Below are positions 1-7,926 of a stretch of DNA of 64,000 nt, piece by piece. Each line of letters begins with the position of its first letter. The stretch's first letter is position 1. Under the pieces are notes generated by a model. It made no database searches. It had not been told where the DNA came from and was given only the letters and a program-made list of their open reading frames with translations. Origin of the DNA: Lentzea albidocapillata subsp. violacea (GTDB lineage Bacteria; Actinomycetota; Actinomycetes; Mycobacteriales; Pseudonocardiaceae); contig NZ_FNET01000001.1 in assembly GCF_900100275.1 (NCBI RefSeq), positions 868,001-932,000 of the forward strand, given 5' to 3'. The translations under genes were made by a program, and so were the position numbers.

Positions 1-91
1 ACGGCACATAGATCGCAAATCGCATGACCCGAGTGTGGCAAGCACCCCCGACAAGATCATCTAGACGCGGGGGAGCAGCGCAAACAGGCCC

Positions 92-586
92 TCAGCGTCC
101 CTCACCGGTCGCACCGTCGAGCTGCTCCCGCAAGATGTCCGCGTGCCCCGCGTGCCGCGCGGTCTCCGTCACCAAGTGCACCAGCACGTTGAACAGCATG
201 ACCGCGGGACGTGGCCACCACGGCACATGACCAGGAGCATCCACCGCGAGCGCAGAGATCGTCGCATCCGAATGCGCCCACACGCGCCGATAGCGACCCA
301 CGATGTCCTCACGCGTCTCCGACTCGGCCGCCCGCATGTCCAGCCCGCGCGCCGCCAAGTCGTCCCATCGAGGCAACGGCTCAGGAAACGGCCGCCCGAA
401 CACCTCGCCGAAGTACCGCGACTCCGACAACGCCAGATGCTTCACCAGGCCCAGCAGATTCGTCCCCGAAGCCGTCAGCGGACGCCGCACGTCCATATCG
501 GACAGCCCCTCGAGCTTCCACAGCATCACCTCGCGCAACTCGCGCAGATCCGAGTGCAGGTACTCCTTGGCGAACTCATCGATCAT
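92..586 (-). CDS. DinB-family (DUF664-like) protein
   Basis: This 164-residue protein has the four-helix DinB/YfiT-like fold signature: the N-terminal stretch MLWKLEGLSDMDVRRPL, then GTNLLGLVKHLA, and near the end HLVTETARHAGHADILRE, whose His residues are the likely metal ligands. Proteins of this family in actinomycetes are often thiol (mycothiol) dependent transferases, but the substrate cannot be read from sequence. A close paralogue lies at 18315-18893, sharing VRRPLT, GTNLLGLVKHLA and HAGHADILRE. The start is an ATG. The promoter region upstream holds an AT-rich palindrome (658-671). The family is clear; the function is unknown. Confidence 0.88.
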   Translation of the reverse strand: MIDEFAKEYLHSDLRELREVMLWKLEGLSDMDVRRPLTASGTNLLGLVKHLALSESRYFGEVFGRPFPEPLPRWDDLAARGLDMRAAESETREDIVGRYRRVWAHSDATISALAVDAPGHVPWWPRPAVMLFNVLVHLVTETARHAGHADILREQLDGATGEGR

Positions 587-657
587 GAACGCGAACCATG
601 CCAGAGGAAGCGACGGCGGGAGAGTGCCCCAGGCAGCCCAGATCCACGTTACTTGAC

Positions 658-671
658 ATAATGTAGATTAT
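658..671. promoter_or_regulatory. AT-rich palindrome ATAAT-GTAG-ATTAT
   Basis: Five-base arms ATAAT/ATTAT flank GTAG, 72 bases upstream of the DinB start. The same arms with the same 4-base spacer recur at 947-960. This arrangement suggests a binding site for a small HTH regulator or part of a promoter. The regulator is unknown. Confidence 0.4.
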
Positions 672-725
672 CGGCGAAACGGCGACCTGCGAAGATCGCT
701 TCAGAAGGGGCCGAAACGCCCGTGT

Positions 726-780
726 TGGCGCGTCTGCAAGTCACAGCCAACGGGCAGGCCGGCTGCGCTTGCAGACGCCA
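726..780. repeat. Nested intergenic hairpin
   Basis: The arm GCGTCTGCAAG (730-740) pairs perfectly with CTTGCAGACGC (768-778). Inside it CAGCC (744-748) pairs with GGCTG (761-765), giving about 16 base pairs with small bulges and a 12-base loop. The outer stem extends to TGG/CCA with a 2-base bulge. No T-run follows on either side, so it is not a classic terminator. It could be a structured RNA, a recombinase-related site or a regulator site. Confidence 0.5.
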
Positions 781-946
781 CAACATCAGAACCACGGCGA
801 TGCCGGAGCGCGGTCGACACCGACGTGTCGTCAGAGAGACGTACGTAGCGAGGCGTCATTACGCTCACGATCCCCGGCAAGTGACGCCACCTGGTCCAGC
901 GCCGTCCCGAGCCGAATCAGAACCCGGCAAAACGGACATTTCATGC

Positions 947-960
947 ATAATCGCCATTAT
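947..960. promoter_or_regulatory. AT-rich palindrome ATAAT-CGCC-ATTAT
   Basis: This is the second copy of the ATAAT-N4-ATTAT pattern seen at 658-671. It lies about 230 bases upstream of the recombinase start, in a locally AT-rich patch. Confidence 0.35.
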
Positions 961-1188
961 CCAGCACAGAACAGGTTGTCGAACCCACGCCTGAGCGCCG
1001 CCGTCCGCCAACCTCGGACCGACACGTTCGAGCGCCGCCCCGCCGTCGGATCGACGGCTCACGTCACGCGCTGACCTGCTGCTGCGCACTCGTCCAAGAA
1101 CCGCTCGCATGTGAGGCCGAGGAGCACTCCCCTCCCCTGTGCCGCTGCCGTGTCCGGGATTGTCGGTGGTGTGCGGTACAAGATCTAT

Positions 1189-2148
1189 ATGCACGTGCTC
1201 GCCGCACAGGACGCCTTCTTCCTCGCCCGCCGGACTCGCAAGGACTCGCCGCACACAACGGCCGCCTACCAGCGGGATCTCGCCGGTGTGAACACGCTCC
1301 TGGCCGAGACCCTCTCCTGCCCCGCCGAGGACCTGGTCGTCGCTCAGCTCACCGGTGCGAACCTCCGTGAGGCTTTCGGGGTGTTCGCGGACAGCCATGC
1401 CAAGAGTTCGGTGCTGCGGGCGTGGTCGACGTGGAACCAGTTCCTGACGTTCTGCGTGGCCGAGGATCTGATCGCCGGTAATCCGATGGGTGCGGTCGCG
1501 CGGCCCAGGACGCCTCCGCTGGTTCCGAAGCCGCTGCGGGGTGAGGACACTCCTGAGCAGTTGCTGACGGCCGCGGCGGAGGGGGCTCGGAAGGGGCGTG
1601 ATCCGTGGCCGGAGCGCGATGTGCTGGTGATCGCGTTGGGGCTGGTGGCGGGGTTGCGCAGTGCCGAGATGCGGACGCTCACGCTGGCGAGTGTCGTGGG
1701 GCGGGAGGGTGATCAGCGGTTGCATGTGAAGGGCAAGGGGAACCGGGATCGGAGTGTGCCGATCGAGCCGCCGATGGAGCGGATCGTGGAGGCGTATCTG
1801 AGGAGTTGCCGGGAGCGGTTTCCTCAGGGGCGTTTTGACCGGGAGTCGGCGTTGCTGAGGGATCGGCATGGTGAGCCGATCGGGCGGGGTGGGCTGGAGT
1901 ACCTGGTGAAGTCGTGTTTTCGGTGGGCGGGGTTGAACGACAGGGTGCCGACGGGGGCGAATCTGCACGCGTTGCGGCATACGTTCGCGACGCGGCTGGC
2001 TGAGGACGGGGCGTCGGCGAGCGAGATCATGGCGTTGCTGGGGCATGCGAGTTTGGCGACGAGTCAGAACTACATCGAGGCGACGGCGCGGGAGCGGCGG
2101 GCGGCGGTGGCGAGTAACAGGACGTATCGGGCGTTGAGGGACATCTAG
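1189..2148 (+). CDS. Tyrosine recombinase/integrase (XerC/D type)
   Basis: A site-specific recombinase of about 319 residues. The N-terminal SAM-like core-binding domain covers roughly residues 1-95. The catalytic domain carries the full residue set: Arg in GLRSAEM (about 157), Lys in KGKGNRDR (about 181), His-x-x-Arg in LHALRHTF (about 260-263), His in LLGHASL (about 286) and the nucleophile Tyr in SQNYIEA (about 295). An ATG at 1189 is chosen; in-frame GTGs at 1111, 1150 and 1171 are alternatives and none has a strong ribosome site. There is no excisionase, phage gene or tRNA alongside, so a chromosomal Xer-like or orphan integrase role fits as well as a mobile-element role. It precedes the ku operon by 120 bases. 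Confidence 0.88.
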   Translation: MHVLAAQDAFFLARRTRKDSPHTTAAYQRDLAGVNTLLAETLSCPAEDLVVAQLTGANLREAFGVFADSHAKSSVLRAWSTWNQFLTFCVAEDLIAGNPMGAVARPRTPPLVPKPLRGEDTPEQLLTAAAEGARKGRDPWPERDVLVIALGLVAGLRSAEMRTLTLASVVGREGDQRLHVKGKGNRDRSVPIEPPMERIVEAYLRSCRERFPQGRFDRESALLRDRHGEPIGRGGLEYLVKSCFRWAGLNDRVPTGANLHALRHTFATRLAEDGASASEIMALLGHASLATSQNYIEATARERRAAVASNRTYRALRDI

Positions 2149-2271
2149 CGGTGTTCCACTGTTGTGCGGCACTCTCGGTCAGGACGCGTGGGCCGGGGGT
2201 TGCTCAGTTGCCGGATCGTTAGGCCGAGTGGGTGATCTGGTGGTGCGAAAACCGCATTTCAGGGGTACCCA

Positions 2272-3099
2272 ATGAGAATGAGATCCGTGTGGCGTGGGGC
2301 CATCTCCTTCGGGTTGGTGACGATCGCCGTGCGCCTTTACACGGCTGTCGAGGAGCACGACTTCCGTTTCAACCAGGTGCACCGGGGGGATGGCGGGCGC
2401 ATCAAGTACAAGCGTGTCTGTTCGGTGTGCGGTGAGGAGGTGGAGTACTCGGAGATCACCAAGGGCTATGAGTTGGATGACGGCCGGATGGTGATCATGG
2501 AGAACGAGGACTTCGAGAAGTTGCCGGTGAAGACGGACAAGTCGATCGACGTGCTGGAGTTCGTGCCGGCGGAGGAGATCGATCCGATCTACTTCCAGAA
2601 GACGTACTACCTGGAGCCGGACAAGGCGGCGGCGCGGCCGTATGTGCTGCTCAGGGACGCGTTGGTGAAGACGGGTCAGCTGGCGGTCGTGAAGATCACG
2701 ATTCGGCAGAAGGAGACGCTGGCGACGATCCGGGCGCGGGATGACGTGCTGGTGATGCACACGATGTTGTGGCCGGATGAGATCCGTAAGGCGGAGTTCG
2801 ACTTCCTGGATCAGGACGTGGAGGTGCGGCCGCAGGAGTTGAAGATGGCGACGTCGCTGGTGGAGTCGATGGCGGGTGACTTCGATCCGGACACGTTCAC
2901 CGACGACTATCGGGACGCGCTGGAGAAGGTGATCGCGGCGAAGGCGGAGGGTGCGGAGTTGCCCGAGCAGCCGGAGGCCGAGGAGAAGGGCGATGTCATC
3001 GATCTGATGACGGCGCTGGAGCGCAGTGTGGAGAAGGCGAAGGCGGGGCGGAAGGGCGAGAAGAAGGCGCCGCCGAAGAAGAAGGCTTCGTCGGCGTAG
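2272..3099 (+). CDS. ku: Non-homologous end-joining protein Ku
   Basis: A 275-residue bacterial Ku homodimer subunit, which binds double-strand DNA ends and recruits LigD. The start WRGAISFGLVTIAVRLYTA is the family hallmark, followed by the core beta-barrel (FNQVHRGDGGRIKYKRVC) and the bridge segment. The C-terminal tail from about residue 235 is lysine-rich (EKKAPPKKKASSA), as in Ku proteins with DNA-binding extensions. ATG 2272 has AGGGG seven bases upstream; a second ATG at 2278 is possible. The stop codon directly abuts the start of the next gene, so ku, ligase and polymerase form one operon. Confidence 0.97.
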   Translation: MRMRSVWRGAISFGLVTIAVRLYTAVEEHDFRFNQVHRGDGGRIKYKRVCSVCGEEVEYSEITKGYELDDGRMVIMENEDFEKLPVKTDKSIDVLEFVPAEEIDPIYFQKTYYLEPDKAAARPYVLLRDALVKTGQLAVVKITIRQKETLATIRARDDVLVMHTMLWPDEIRKAEFDFLDQDVEVRPQELKMATSLVESMAGDFDPDTFTDDYRDALEKVIAAKAEGAELPEQPEAEEKGDVIDLMTALERSVEKAKAGRKGEKKAPPKKKASSA

Positions 3100-4542
3100 A
3101 TGGCCGGGCTCGACGAGTACCGGCGTAAGAGGGATCCGGCCAGGACGCCGGAGCCCGTTCCGAGCGCGGATGTGCTGCCGAGGGGCAATGACGACACGTT
3201 CGTGATTCAGGAGCATCACGCGAGCAGCCTGCATTGGGATGTGCGGTTGGAGCGTGGTGGGGTTTTGGTGTCGTGGGCGGTGCCGAAGGGTTTGCCGCCG
3301 ACGACGGATGTGGTGCGGCTGGCTGTGCACACTGAGGATCATCCGCTGGAGTATGCGGAGTTCTCCGGGGAGATCCCGAAGGGTGAGTACGGCGGCGGTG
3401 AGATGTTCCTGTGGGATCGCGGCCGTTATGAGACGGTGAAGTGGTCGGACCGCGAGGTCGATGTGATCTTGCATGGTGGCCGGGTGCAGGGGCAGTTCGT
3501 GTTCTTCCGTTCGGGGAAGGACGAGAAGAACTGGATGATGAAGCGCCGGCATGCTCCGGCGCGTCCGGACTGGCAGGTGTTGCCGGGTCAGCTGAAGCCG
3601 ATGCTCGCTGTTCCTGGTCCTCTCCCCCACGATGATGATGATCATTGGGCTTATGAGTTCAAGTGGGATGGTGTCCGGGCGATCCTGAGGGTCGAGGGCG
3701 GGCGGGTGCAGGCGTGGTCGCGGGTGGGCAACGACATCACGGTGGCTTATCCGGAGTTGCAGGGTGTGGGTGAGCAACTGGGGTCGACGGAGGCTCTGCT
3801 GGACGGTGAGATCGTCGCGTTGCAGGATGGCCGGCCGAGTTTCAGTGCGTTGCAGAACCGGATGCACGTGACGAAGTCGGAGGCGGCTCGTCGGGCGGCG
3901 CGGCAGTTTCCGGTCACGTTGTTGTTGTTCGATCTTCTGCATCTGGACGGCAGTTCTACTGTGCAGCTCCCTTTCCGGCAGCGTCGTGAGTTGCTGAGGG
4001 GTCTTGAGCTGCGGGGTCCGCACTGGCTGACTCCCCCGTCCTATGACGAGGACGGGGCGTCGGTGCTGGCGGCGAGTCGTGAGCAGGGTTTGGAGGGTGT
4101 GGTCGCGAAGCGGCTGGATTCGCCTTATCAGCCGGGGTTGCGGTCGCCGGTGTGGCGCAAGATCACGGACCTGCTGGCGCAGGAGGTGGTGATCGGTGGC
4201 TGGCGGATGGGTGAGGGCAAGCGGGCTGGGGTGATCGGCGCGTTGTTGCTGGGTATTCCGCAGGAGGGCGGGCTGGCGTTCGCGGGGTCGGTGGGCACGG
4301 GGTTCGGCGACGCGGAGCTGGCGGTGCTGACGCCGCGGTTGGAGGCGTTGGCGCGTAAGGGTTCGCCGTTCGTGACGGAGATGCCGCGGGAGCGGTCGAA
4401 GGGCGCGAGGTGGGTGGAGCCGGAGCTGGTGGCGGAGGTGGTGTTCCGGCAGTGGACGCCGGACGGGCGGATGCGGTTTCCGGCGTGGCGGGGGTTGCGG
4501 CCGGACAAGACGCCGGAGGAGGTGCGTCGGGTTGACGGGTGA
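3100..4542 (+). CDS. ligD: LigD-type ATP-dependent DNA ligase with 3'-phosphoesterase domain
   Basis: A 480-residue NHEJ ligase. Residues about 25-150 form the LigD 3'-phosphoesterase domain (FVIQEHHASSLHWDVRLE, then GEIPKGEYGGGEM), which trims 3' ends. The ligase adenylation domain follows, with motif I YEFKWDGVRAI supplying the nucleophile lysine, then LLDGEIVAL and EGVVAKRLDSPY, and an OB domain with DKTPEEV near the end. The polymerase domain found in single-chain LigD is absent and is encoded by the next gene. The ATG directly follows the ku stop, with the purine-rich ku 3' end acting as ribosome site. It overlaps the polymerase gene by 11 bases. Confidence 0.96.
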   Translation: MAGLDEYRRKRDPARTPEPVPSADVLPRGNDDTFVIQEHHASSLHWDVRLERGGVLVSWAVPKGLPPTTDVVRLAVHTEDHPLEYAEFSGEIPKGEYGGGEMFLWDRGRYETVKWSDREVDVILHGGRVQGQFVFFRSGKDEKNWMMKRRHAPARPDWQVLPGQLKPMLAVPGPLPHDDDDHWAYEFKWDGVRAILRVEGGRVQAWSRVGNDITVAYPELQGVGEQLGSTEALLDGEIVALQDGRPSFSALQNRMHVTKSEAARRAARQFPVTLLLFDLLHLDGSSTVQLPFRQRRELLRGLELRGPHWLTPPSYDEDGASVLAASREQGLEGVVAKRLDSPYQPGLRSPVWRKITDLLAQEVVIGGWRMGEGKRAGVIGALLLGIPQEGGLAFAGSVGTGFGDAELAVLTPRLEALARKGSPFVTEMPRERSKGARWVEPELVAEVVFRQWTPDGRMRFPAWRGLRPDKTPEEVRRVDG

Positions 4543-5404
4543 CGCGACTGTGCGGGTCGAGGACCGGGTGTTGAAGCTGACGAACCTGGAGAAGGTGTTG
4601 TATCCGGGGTTCGGGTTCACCAAGGGTGAGGTGATCGATTACTACACCCGGATCGCGCCGGTGTTGCTGCCGCATCTGAAGGACCGTCCGGTGACGTTGA
4701 AGCGGTTTCCGAACGGGGTGGACGGGAAGTGGTTCTTCGAGAAGAACGCGCCGGAGCACCGTCCGGAGTGGGTGCGGACGATGCGGCTGGAGTCGCCGGG
4801 GAGTTCGAAGGGCAACGAGACCGTCAACTACGTGATGGTGGACGAGTTGGCGACGTTGGTGTGGCTGGCGAATCTGGCGGCGCTGGAGTTGCACGTGCCG
4901 CAGTGGACGGTGGGGCCGCGGGGTGGGAAGCGGGATCCTGATCTGCTGGTGTTCGATCTGGATCCGGGTGCGCCGGCGGCGGTGGTGGAGTGTTGCCGGG
5001 TGGCGGAGCGGGTGCGGATGGTGCTGGACGACGACGGTGTGGACTCGTGGGCGAAGACGTCGGGCAACAAGGGCATGCAGGTGTATGCGTATGCGCCGGC
5101 GAAGGACACCTCGGAGTACGCGAAGGCGGTGGCGCAGCGGTTGGCGCGGGAGCATCCGGCGTTGATCGTGTCGACGATGGCGAAGGCGCAGCGTACGGGG
5201 AAGGTGTTCATCGACTGGTCGCAGAACAATCCGGCGAAGACGACGGTGGCGCCGTATTCGTTGCGGGCTCGGGAGCGGCCGGCGGTGTCGGCGCCGGTGA
5301 CGTGGGACGAGGTCGAGGACTGCGAGGTCGTGGAGGATCTGGTGTTCACGGCGGACGAGGTGCTGCAGCGGGTCGGGAGCGTGGGTGACCTGTTCGGGAG
5401 TTGA
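4532..5404 (+). CDS. LigD polymerase-domain protein (archaeo-eukaryotic primase fold)
   Basis: A 290-residue stand-alone NHEJ polymerase that fills gaps at ends held by Ku. Visible features are LTNLEKVLYPGFGFTKGEV near the N-terminus, VDGKWFFEKNAP, the two catalytic aspartates in LLVFDLDPG, and the third acidic residue in VFIDWSQNNPAKTTVAPYS. The motif SGNKGMQVY has Gln where the Pseudomonas LigD polymerase has His; I believe this occurs in other stand-alone members but could not check. The start is a TTG overlapping the ligase stop; an in-frame GTG at 4550 is the alternative. Ku, ligase and polymerase are co-transcribed, so the three LigD activities are split over two chains. Confidence 0.93.
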   Translation: MTGDATVRVEDRVLKLTNLEKVLYPGFGFTKGEVIDYYTRIAPVLLPHLKDRPVTLKRFPNGVDGKWFFEKNAPEHRPEWVRTMRLESPGSSKGNETVNYVMVDELATLVWLANLAALELHVPQWTVGPRGGKRDPDLLVFDLDPGAPAAVVECCRVAERVRMVLDDDGVDSWAKTSGNKGMQVYAYAPAKDTSEYAKAVAQRLAREHPALIVSTMAKAQRTGKVFIDWSQNNPAKTTVAPYSLRARERPAVSAPVTWDEVEDCEVVEDLVFTADEVLQRVGSVGDLFGS

Positions 5405-5437
5405 TATTCTGGCTGACTGCCTGTGAGGGGGTTTGCC

Positions 5438-6475
5438 GTGAATATCGAGCTCTCCGAGTACGACCCGGCGTGGCCTGGGCTGTACGAGCGGGAACGGGCG
5501 CGGGTGCTGGGCGCGTTGCCGGGTGCGGTGCTGGAGCATGTGGGGTCGACGTCGGTGCCGGGGTTGTGTGCGAAGCCGTTGGTCGACCTGATGCTGGTGG
5601 TGGACGCTCCGCTGCGGGAGGCGTTGTACGTGCCCGCGCTGGAGGCGGCCGGGTATCGGGTGGTGGTGCGGGAGGACGACTGGCACGAGCACCGGATCCT
5701 CAAGGGCCCGGACACGGACATCAACCTGCATGTGTTCCCGCGCGGGTGTGCTCAGGTGCGGCGGCATCTGTTGTTTCGTGACTGGCTGCGTGACAACGCC
5801 GGGGATCGTGAGTTGTACGCGGCGGCCAAGCGGGAGCTGGCGGGGCGGGTGTGGGGTCGGGTGCAGGACTACACGGATGCGAAGAACGCCGTGGTGCTGG
5901 AGATCCTCGAGCGTGCCTATGTGGCGCGGCCCGTCGAGGCGGGTGAGGTGGAGTTCGTGACGGAGGCGCCGCCGCACAACGCCCCGGTGGTGCTGCGGGA
6001 GCATGACCGGGAGTGGGCGCGGTGGTATGCCGTTGAGGAGGCGAAGATCCGGGCGGCGCTGGGTGAGCGGGTTGTCCGGGTGGAGCATGTGGGGTCGACG
6101 TCGGTGCCGGGGCTGGCGGCGAAGCCGTTGATCGACATCCTGCTGGTCGTGCCGGACTCGGCCGATGAGGACGCCTACGTGCCGGCGTTGGTGGCGGCGG
6201 GTTACTACCTGCTGCTGCGGGAGCGCACCTGGCATGAGCACCGGTTGCTCAAGGGCACGGTGCCGAACGTGAACATGCATGTCTTCTCCCCTGGGTGTGA
6301 GGAGCTGGATCGGATGCTGGCCTTCCGTGACCGGCTGCGCGCTTTCCCGCGCGACCGGGAGGAGTACGAACGCACGAAGCGGGAGCTGGCGGGGCGGACG
6401 TGGGAGCGGGTGCAGGACTACGCGGCTGCGAAGACGCGGGTGGTGGAGCGGATCATTGCGCGGGCGCTGGGCTGA
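5438..6475 (+). CDS. Tandem GrpB-family (UPF0157) protein, two domains
   Basis: A 345-residue protein made of two consecutive GrpB domains, a fold related to the nucleotidyltransferase superfamily. Each half repeats the same landmarks: EHVGSTSVPGL, AKPL(V/I)D, WHEHR(I/L)LKG, N(L/M)HVF, and a KRELAGR-W-RVQDY helix near its end. Single-domain members are about 170 residues, so this is an intragenic duplication. The GTG at 5438 is preferred because GAGGGGG sits just upstream; an upstream GTG at 5423 lies inside that ribosome site. The gene follows the NHEJ operon by 33 bases and may be co-transcribed. The substrate is unknown. Its 3' end overlaps the convergent GlxA-type gene by 23 bases. Confidence 0.9.
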   Translation: MNIELSEYDPAWPGLYERERARVLGALPGAVLEHVGSTSVPGLCAKPLVDLMLVVDAPLREALYVPALEAAGYRVVVREDDWHEHRILKGPDTDINLHVFPRGCAQVRRHLLFRDWLRDNAGDRELYAAAKRELAGRVWGRVQDYTDAKNAVVLEILERAYVARPVEAGEVEFVTEAPPHNAPVVLREHDREWARWYAVEEAKIRAALGERVVRVEHVGSTSVPGLAAKPLIDILLVVPDSADEDAYVPALVAAGYYLLLRERTWHEHRLLKGTVPNVNMHVFSPGCEELDRMLAFRDRLRAFPRDREEYERTKRELAGRTWERVQDYAAAKTRVVERIIARALG

Positions 6476-7424
6476 AGCGGCGCCGGTAGTCCGACGGGGT
6501 GAGGCCGGTGTCGCGGCGCATCAGGGCGCGGAGGTTGGCGGCGGTACCCAGGCCGGTGCGGCGGGCGACGACGTCGAAGCGCCGCTCCCCCAGTTCGATG
6601 AGCTGGCAGGCGAGGGTGACGCGTTCCGCGGTGAGCCAGGCGAGCGGTGTGGTGCCGAGTTGTGCCTGGAAGCGGCGGTGCAGGGTGGCGGGGCTGACGG
6701 CGCTGCGTCTGGCCAGGTCGGCGATGGTGAGTGGGGTGTCGAGGTGTTGCTGGGCCCAGGCGAGGACGGGGGCGAGTGACTCGTCGGGCAGGTCGGGTAC
6801 GGGGCGTTGCACGAACTGGCGCTGGCCGCCGTCGCGGTGGGCGGCGAAGACGAGGCGGCGGCTGACGGAGCTGGCGATCTCGGCGCCGTGGTCGCGGCGG
6901 ACGAGGTGCAGGCCGAGGTCGAGGGCGGCGGCGCTGCCGGCGGAGGTGAGGATGTCGCCGTCGTCGACGAACAGGACGTCGGGTTCGAGGTGTACGGCGG
7001 GGAAGCGGGTGCGGAAGTCGTCGGCCCACTGCCAGTGGGCGGTGGCGCGGCGGCCGTCGAGGACGCCGGCTTCGGCGAGGGTGAAGGCGCCGCTGCAGAA
7101 TCCGACGAGGCGTGCGCCGCGGGTGTGGGCGCGGCGGATGGCGTCGAGGACGTCGGGTCGGCGGGGTGCGTCGATGTTGGGCCGGTTGGGGACGATGAGG
7201 GTGTCGGCGTGCTCGGTGGCGTGCAGGTCGGTGACGCCGGTGAGGGTGAAGAAGCCGTCGCGCATCGCCGTGTGCGGTTCGGGTGAGCAGAGGCGGAAGT
7301 CGTAGAGGTGGCCGCCGATCTCGGGGCGGTGCAGGCCGAAGATCTCGGTGGCGCAGCCTAGTTCGAACGGGTTGGAGTTGTCGTCGACGATGACGACGAC
7401 GCGGTGCGAGGATTCTTGCGGCAT
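6453..7424 (-). CDS. GlxA-family regulator (DJ-1/PfpI domain plus AraC HTH)
   Basis: A 323-residue transcription regulator. Residues about 8-180 form a DJ-1/PfpI-like domain with the elbow VGFCSGAFTLAEAG around a cysteine. Residues about 215-320 carry the double AraC HTH, with LTIADLARRSAVSPATLHRRF as the first and a second ending in GLTPSDYRRRF. Such proteins respond to small metabolites. It is divergent from the cupin gene at 7478 across 53 bases, so the cupin gene is its likeliest target. Confidence 0.93.
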   Translation of the reverse strand: MPQESSHRVVVIVDDNSNPFELGCATEIFGLHRPEIGGHLYDFRLCSPEPHTAMRDGFFTLTGVTDLHATEHADTLIVPNRPNIDAPRRPDVLDAIRRAHTRGARLVGFCSGAFTLAEAGVLDGRRATAHWQWADDFRTRFPAVHLEPDVLFVDDGDILTSAGSAAALDLGLHLVRRDHGAEIASSVSRRLVFAAHRDGGQRQFVQRPVPDLPDESLAPVLAWAQQHLDTPLTIADLARRSAVSPATLHRRFQAQLGTTPLAWLTAERVTLACQLIELGERRFDVVARRTGLGTAANLRALMRRDTGLTPSDYRRRFSPAPAQ

Positions 7425-7477
7425 GTGCGATTCCTAGCACTCACGCGCGGGCTGGGACAGCGGCCAGGCTCGTCCGC

Positions 7478-7864
7478 ATGAACCCCATCGCCCTGGACGA
7501 CGCCCTGGCCTCGTTCGATGCCCTGTGGAGCCCTCGGATCGTCACCCGTGTCAACGACTACGACGTGCGCGTGACGAAGGTGCGGGGCGAGCATGTCTGG
7601 CACGTTCACGACGACACCGACGAGTTCTTCCTGGTGCTCGACGGTGAGCTGCGCATCGCGTTGCGGGAATCGGACGGTGAGCGGACGGTCGTGCTCGCGA
7701 AGGGGTCGGTGTTCACCGTGCCGCGCGGGACGTTCCACAAGCCGTCGTCTCCGGACGGTGCGCGGATCCTGCTGTTCGAGCCCACCGGAACGCTGACCGT
7801 GGGCGACCGGCACGACGAGGTCCCGGCCCACGTCGACGCGACGACGGGACACGCACTGCGCTAG
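7478..7864 (+). CDS. Small cupin-domain protein
   Basis: A 128-residue single-domain cupin. Motif 1 is visible as WHVHDDTDEFFLVLDGEL (metal ligands His-His-Glu) and motif 2 as GSVFTVPRGTFHKP (ligand His). It may be a metal-dependent isomerase, a dioxygenase or a sensor. It is transcribed divergently from the GlxA-type regulator. A 9-bp hairpin overlaps the last codons. Confidence 0.9.
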   Translation: MNPIALDDALASFDALWSPRIVTRVNDYDVRVTKVRGEHVWHVHDDTDEFFLVLDGELRIALRESDGERTVVLAKGSVFTVPRGTFHKPSSPDGARILLFEPTGTLTVGDRHDEVPAHVDATTGHALR

Positions 7865-7880
7865 GTGTTCAGCGCAGTGC
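7853..7880 (+). terminator. Hairpin terminator of the cupin gene
   Basis: GCACTGCGC (7853-7861) pairs perfectly with GCGCAGTGC (7872-7880) around a 10-base loop. The left arm covers the final codons and stop. There is no clear T-run, as is common in high-GC actinomycetes. Confidence 0.6.
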
Positions 7881-7926
7881 CGGTTCTGGTCTCGCCGACC
7901 TCCGGACTCGGGAACAATCACGTCCT

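Larger units (their letters stand above)
587..1188. other. 600-base intergenic region with hairpin and AT-rich palindromes
   Basis: I see no convincing gene between the DinB gene and the recombinase. Frames here give only arginine- and proline-rich out-of-frame peptides. The region holds two ATAAT-N4-ATTAT palindromes (658-671 and 947-960) and a long nested hairpin (726-780), listed separately. The AT-rich islands stand out from the GC-rich surroundings and probably carry the promoters for the two outward-facing genes. Confidence 0.5.

Noticed and set aside
1189..2148. Recombinase as the border of an integrated element
   Set aside because: No excisionase, replication, transfer or phage genes, no tRNA and no direct repeats were seen nearby; an element cannot be supported.
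865..4623. Long minus-strand reading frames opposite the recombinase and NHEJ genes
   Set aside because: They are Arg/His/Pro-rich shadows of strong plus-strand genes with clear families; typical antisense frames in high-GC DNA.
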